Shown piece after piece: positions 6,240 to 8,482 of a stretch of DNA of 8,482 bases (its first letter is position 1; every line of letters begins with the position of its first letter). The DNA is from JACKOD01 sp041591635 (GTDB lineage: Bacteria; Pseudomonadota; Gammaproteobacteria; Pseudomonadales; Oleiphilaceae). Location: contig JBFHRO010000139.1 of NCBI GenBank assembly GCA_041591635.1, forward strand, positions 1-8,482, in the 5' to 3' direction. Under the pieces are notes generated by a model. That model saw nothing but the letters and a program-made list of their open reading frames with translations. It did not search any database and had not been told where the DNA came from. A program made the position numbers and the translations under genes.

Positions 6240-7079
6240 TTATTCCAGCATACGAGCGATCCAGCGCTCAATGGCGCAAATAAAAAGAGGCGCCTGTGTA
6301 ATCTCCTGTGTCGCCCAAAATTGATTTCCCAATACGGTCTCGGCATGCACATCGCTTTTTGCATCACGCAGCAGTTGCACGCCTTTGGCCGTTAATGGCG
6401 TCAAATCATCGGCAGGGCGGGTCAGGATGTCAAACCAGGCAACCGAACGACTACTGAATGTCCTTAGGTCTTCAGTGGCCAAATCAAAACTCTCCACATC
6501 TTCGACCCACTTTTTATGCAATGAGTATCCTGCAATTTCGGTAGTTCCCGCGTCGACCTCTTGGCGAATCAGATGCATTGTGGTTTTACGGTCACCTTCA
6601 GACAAAAGATCTGCCGATAAGCGTAATCGAGCCAACTGGGCAAAGCAGGTTTTGCCATTAAATACAGGGTTACAAAAAATAAGCTTGATACTAGCAGAAT
6701 TGCCACTCGAACCATCCTTGTTAGCAACCTGAGCCAGGGCTTTAACGGTTACCATCGCGGCACCCCGTACAGCCAGCCAAAATTGGGGGAGTCCGTGCTC
6801 AAGGTTTAGTTTATGAGCAATAGCGGCCAGATCTTGCGCCCAGAGTGACAAATCAGGCACCCCTGTGCTGTCACCTGTACCTGCGTGGTCGTAGCACAGA
6901 CACAAAGCACCATTCGACGCGAGTCTTCTCGCGCAAGTACTCAGCATGCTTCGACTCTTATTCATTTCTTCAAAAAATGGCTGCAGTATCAGCACGATAT
7001 GCGTTGGGCTCGGATGCTTTCTTTCAATCGCGAACAGCTTTCCTGCAACCCCCTCAATAAAGCTTGTCGTAACGATCAT
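6240..7079 (-). CDS. Exosortase A system-associated hydrolase 2 (alpha/beta-hydrolase-like, TIGR03101-like)
   Basis: The 279-residue soluble protein has the alpha/beta-hydrolase outline. A first strand precedes LQPFFEEMNKSRSM (32-45), a signature I associate with the exosortase A-associated hydrolase 2 family. CYDHAGTGDSTG (62-73) matches the usual DxxGxGDS turn. Later motifs EIAGYSLH (171-178) and FWATQEI (254-260) also fit that family. At the expected nucleophile elbow the sequence is WLAVRGAA (101-108), with Arg105 where GxSxG hydrolases have serine, so classical serine hydrolysis is doubtful. Its ATG overlaps the stop of the acyl carrier protein gene as ATGA (7076-7079) with no Shine-Dalgarno, so it is probably translated by coupling. 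The pairing suggests it handles an acyl group on that carrier (inference). The substrate is unknown. Relatives sit beside an acyl-CoA ligase and a hydrolase 1, neither of which is visible here. Confidence 0.8.
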   Translation of the reverse strand: MIVTTSFIEGVAGKLFAIERKHPSPTHIVLILQPFFEEMNKSRSMLSTCARRLASNGALCLCYDHAGTGDSTGVPDLSLWAQDLAAIAHKLNLEHGLPQFWLAVRGAAMVTVKALAQVANKDGSSGNSASIKLIFCNPVFNGKTCFAQLARLRLSADLLSEGDRKTTMHLIRQEVDAGTTEIAGYSLHKKWVEDVESFDLATEDLRTFSSRSVAWFDILTRPADDLTPLTAKGVQLLRDAKSDVHAETVLGNQFWATQEITQAPLFICAIERWIARMLE

Positions 7080-7321
7080 TTTAATCGCGATTCGACAAAA
7101 GCCACCAAGGTGCCAACGCTTTCAAACACATCCGCTGTAATTTCCTCATCGTCAATGACGAGACCAAAATTATCTTCAATCGCTGTGATGATATTGACAA
7201 CGGCCATGGAATCAAACTCGGAAATCCCACCCAAAAGGATCGTATCGTCATCCCACCTGTGGGTATCGCCAATCTGCAGAGTGTCGGCAATCAGTGACAA
7301 TACAAGGTCTCTGGTCTTCAT
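7076..7321 (-). CDS. Acyl carrier protein (exosortase A locus type)
   Basis: The 81-residue acidic, helical protein has the phosphopantetheine attachment motif EFDSMAVVN, with Ser38 as the modified residue. It is preceded by the GGISEFDS turn and followed by helix III features (DDEEITADVFESVGTLVAFVE). A 4'-phosphopantetheinyl transferase would make the holo form, which then carries acyl groups as thioesters. It is probably not the fatty-acid synthase AcpP: it has DSM instead of DSL and is not near fab genes. It is coupled to the hydrolase 2-like gene, as expected for the dedicated carrier of exosortase A loci. GAAGGA (7328-7333) is a strong Shine-Dalgarno 6 bases before the ATG. The gene starts 38 bases after ppiD with no terminator between, so it may be transcribed from the ppiD promoter. 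Confidence 0.88.
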   Translation of the reverse strand: MKTRDLVLSLIADTLQIGDTHRWDDDTILLGGISEFDSMAVVNIITAIEDNFGLVIDDEEITADVFESVGTLVAFVESRLK

Positions 7322-7327
7322 GGTGAT

Positions 7328-7333
7328 TCCTTC
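7328..7333 (-). promoter_or_regulatory. Shine-Dalgarno site of the acyl carrier protein gene
   Basis: On the minus strand GAAGGA lies 6 bases before the ATG at 7321. It is the strongest ribosome binding site in this operon and probably drives the coupled hydrolase-like gene as well. Confidence 0.65.
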
Positions 7334-7359
7334 AGCAAGGGTAAGTCTCGTTTTTAGTG

Positions 7360-8482
7360 TTAGAGTTTTTCAATCTGCGTTCTGGACTTCAAAGACTGAC
7401 GATAAAGCTGGTAATCCATGCCACCAAAGGTACTTCCAAGCAGTTTCTCAATACCTTCTTTTTGATCGGAAGTCAGTTCTTCAATATTGGGAGTCTGAAC
7501 ACTTTTGAGTCTCAGAAGTTTGACGTCACCGCTGTCTAACTGAACAAATCCAATTGATTGAGCAACAGGGTCGACTGACAACGAAAATGCCAGATTCATA
7601 ACAGACTGGTCCTCCTCCGGATAGTTTCGAACTACGGCATTGTGTTCAATCCAGTTTGTTTCCTCACTGACCTTTCCATCCTTCAGCGCAGTCACAATTT
7701 CCTTTGCTCTGTCGCGAACCATGCGTCCAGCCTTGTCTGACTTAATTGCCAATGCAATCTCTTCTCTGACGTCGGCAAGATCCTTGGTATGCATAGGCTG
7801 AAAACGCGAAACATGGGCCACTAGGCTTCGGTCCTTGGTCACTTCTACGACATCTGTATTTCTGCCATCCTGCAATACATCATCAGAGAACAAGGTCTTC
7901 TGCATGGCTGGATGCGCAAAATCACCCTCGCCAGCGCCCTTTTTTATCCCCAGTTGCGTTTTCATTTCCAGACCAAGCTCTTTTGCAGCTTCACTTAATC
8001 CATTTGACGCGTAGGTGATGTCCGCAAGCTTTTCCGCCATGGCGACAAGCTCCTTCTCTGCCCGAGCCCCTTTGATTTCAAGCTCAAGGGATACTTTTAC
8101 CGCATCAAACACAGGAACCGTTTCTTCTCTGATATCTTCCACTTTGACCAAGTGGTAGCCATAGTCAGAGAGCACAGGCCCAGAAACCTGGCCACTGTTA
8201 AGCTTGAACAGGACGGCATCTACTTCCTCGTCCAGCGTACCTTGTGTTACATAGCCAAGCAAACCACCCCGCTTTGCCGTTCCTATGTCATCAGAATACT
8301 TTTCTGCGGCAATCGAGAAGCCTAAACCTTCCGATATCTCTCGCGAAATTTCCTGAGCACGCGCCATTGCATCCTCGCGCGAAACCTGATCATTTATTTC
8401 AATGAGAATATGCAGAGCCTTTCGCTCTTCGGCACCTTTAAATGTTTTTACAAACTCCTCGTATCTTGACTTGAGTTCCGCC
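7360..8482 (-). CDS. ppiD: Periplasmic chaperone PpiD, parvulin-type peptidyl-prolyl isomerase (5' end outside window)
   Basis: The frame stays open to the window edge, giving 373 visible C-terminal residues of a protein that in E. coli has 623. The N-terminal membrane anchor and SurA-like chaperone part are therefore outside. The visible part begins ELKSRYEEFVKTF. A parvulin domain follows at about visible residues 23-117, with ALHILIEI, RGGLLGYVTQGTLDEEVDAV and SDYGYHLVKVEDI. The PpiD C-terminal region follows, with the block VAHVSRFQPMHTKDLADVREEI, matching E. coli RISEHKPEAVKPLADVQEQV. The two histidines in LHILIE and YGYHLV, typical of active parvulins, are present. PpiD is an inner-membrane-anchored periplasmic foldase that helps newly exported proteins near the Sec translocon. 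It stands first in a minus-strand run with the acyl carrier protein, hydrolase-like and lipoprotein genes. An EpsD-type foldase is less likely given the long region after the parvulin domain. Confidence 0.88.
   Translation of the reverse strand, partial: AELKSRYEEFVKTFKGAEERKALHILIEINDQVSREDAMARAQEISREISEGLGFSIAAEKYSDDIGTAKRGGLLGYVTQGTLDEEVDAVLFKLNSGQVSGPVLSDYGYHLVKVEDIREETVPVFDAVKVSLELEIKGARAEKELVAMAEKLADITYASNGLSEAAKELGLEMKTQLGIKKGAGEGDFAHPAMQKTLFSDDVLQDGRNTDVVEVTKDRSLVAHVSRFQPMHTKDLADVREEIALAIKSDKAGRMVRDRAKEIVTALKDGKVSEETNWIEHNAVVRNYPEEDQSVMNLAFSLSVDPVAQSIGFVQLDSGDVKLLRLKSVQTPNIEELTSDQKEGIEKLLGSTFGGMDYQLYRQSLKSRTQIEKL

Noticed and set aside
6885..7508. A 207-codon plus-strand open frame crossing the hydrolase-like, carrier and ppiD genes
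   Set aside because: It is antisense to three genes with clear family motifs. Its serine-rich product looks like reverse-strand translation.
7360..8367. Reading ppiD as a complete 335-residue gene starting at 8367
   Set aside because: The frame continues without a stop to 8482 and encodes the start of the parvulin domain (RYEEF, HILIEI), so the Met at 8367 is internal.
1..8482. CRISPR array, tRNA, rRNA, insertion sequence or attachment site
   Set aside because: I saw no regularly spaced repeats, cloverleaf-like segments, transposase motifs or terminal inverted repeats in the window.

Overview
The window reads as a chromosomal segment of a Gram-negative bacterium, most likely a gammaproteobacterium. 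The support is an outer-membrane beta-barrel protein, a DUF4156 lipoprotein, a PpiD-type periplasmic chaperone and a TviB/WbpO-type nucleotide-sugar dehydrogenase. Base composition looks close to 50% GC by eye (not counted). Most of the window is an exopolysaccharide locus of the kind linked to the exosortase A (XrtA/EpsH, PEP-CTERM) protein-sorting system. Exosortase itself, PEP-CTERM substrates, the polymerase and the chain-length kinase are not in view.

Layout. (1) 4-2615, plus strand: a tightly coupled pair, a PEP-CTERM-associated outer-membrane beta-barrel protein and an ExeA-like AAA ATPase, closed by a probable terminator at 2622-2657. (2) 2640-4052, minus strand: a polyprenyl-phosphate sugar-1-phosphate transferase that would start repeat-unit assembly. 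(3) 4053-4295: a divergent control region with repeated TTGATA(C/G) words, an imperfect hairpin and an extended -10 promoter. (4) 4296-5570, plus strand: a TviB/WbpO-like UDP-N-acetylhexosamine 6-dehydrogenase, followed by a strong hairpin. (5) 5658-5810, plus strand: a roughly 50-residue cysteine-rich oxidoreductase-like protein. (6) 8482-5866, minus strand: a likely operon read as ppiD (5' end cut off), an acyl carrier protein, an exosortase A-associated 'hydrolase 2' and a DUF4156 lipoprotein.

How the parts fit together (inference). The dehydrogenase would supply a UDP-N-acetylhexosaminuronic acid. The sugar transferase would load the first sugar phosphate onto undecaprenyl phosphate. The barrel protein and ATPase would serve export or its control. 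The acyl carrier protein and hydrolase-like protein belong to the poorly understood acyl branch that accompanies exosortase A loci. Here that branch sits directly behind the housekeeping chaperone gene ppiD. The most interesting points are the hydrolase-like protein without an apparent serine nucleophile, its translational coupling to a dedicated carrier protein, and the repeat-bearing divergent promoter between the two sugar genes.
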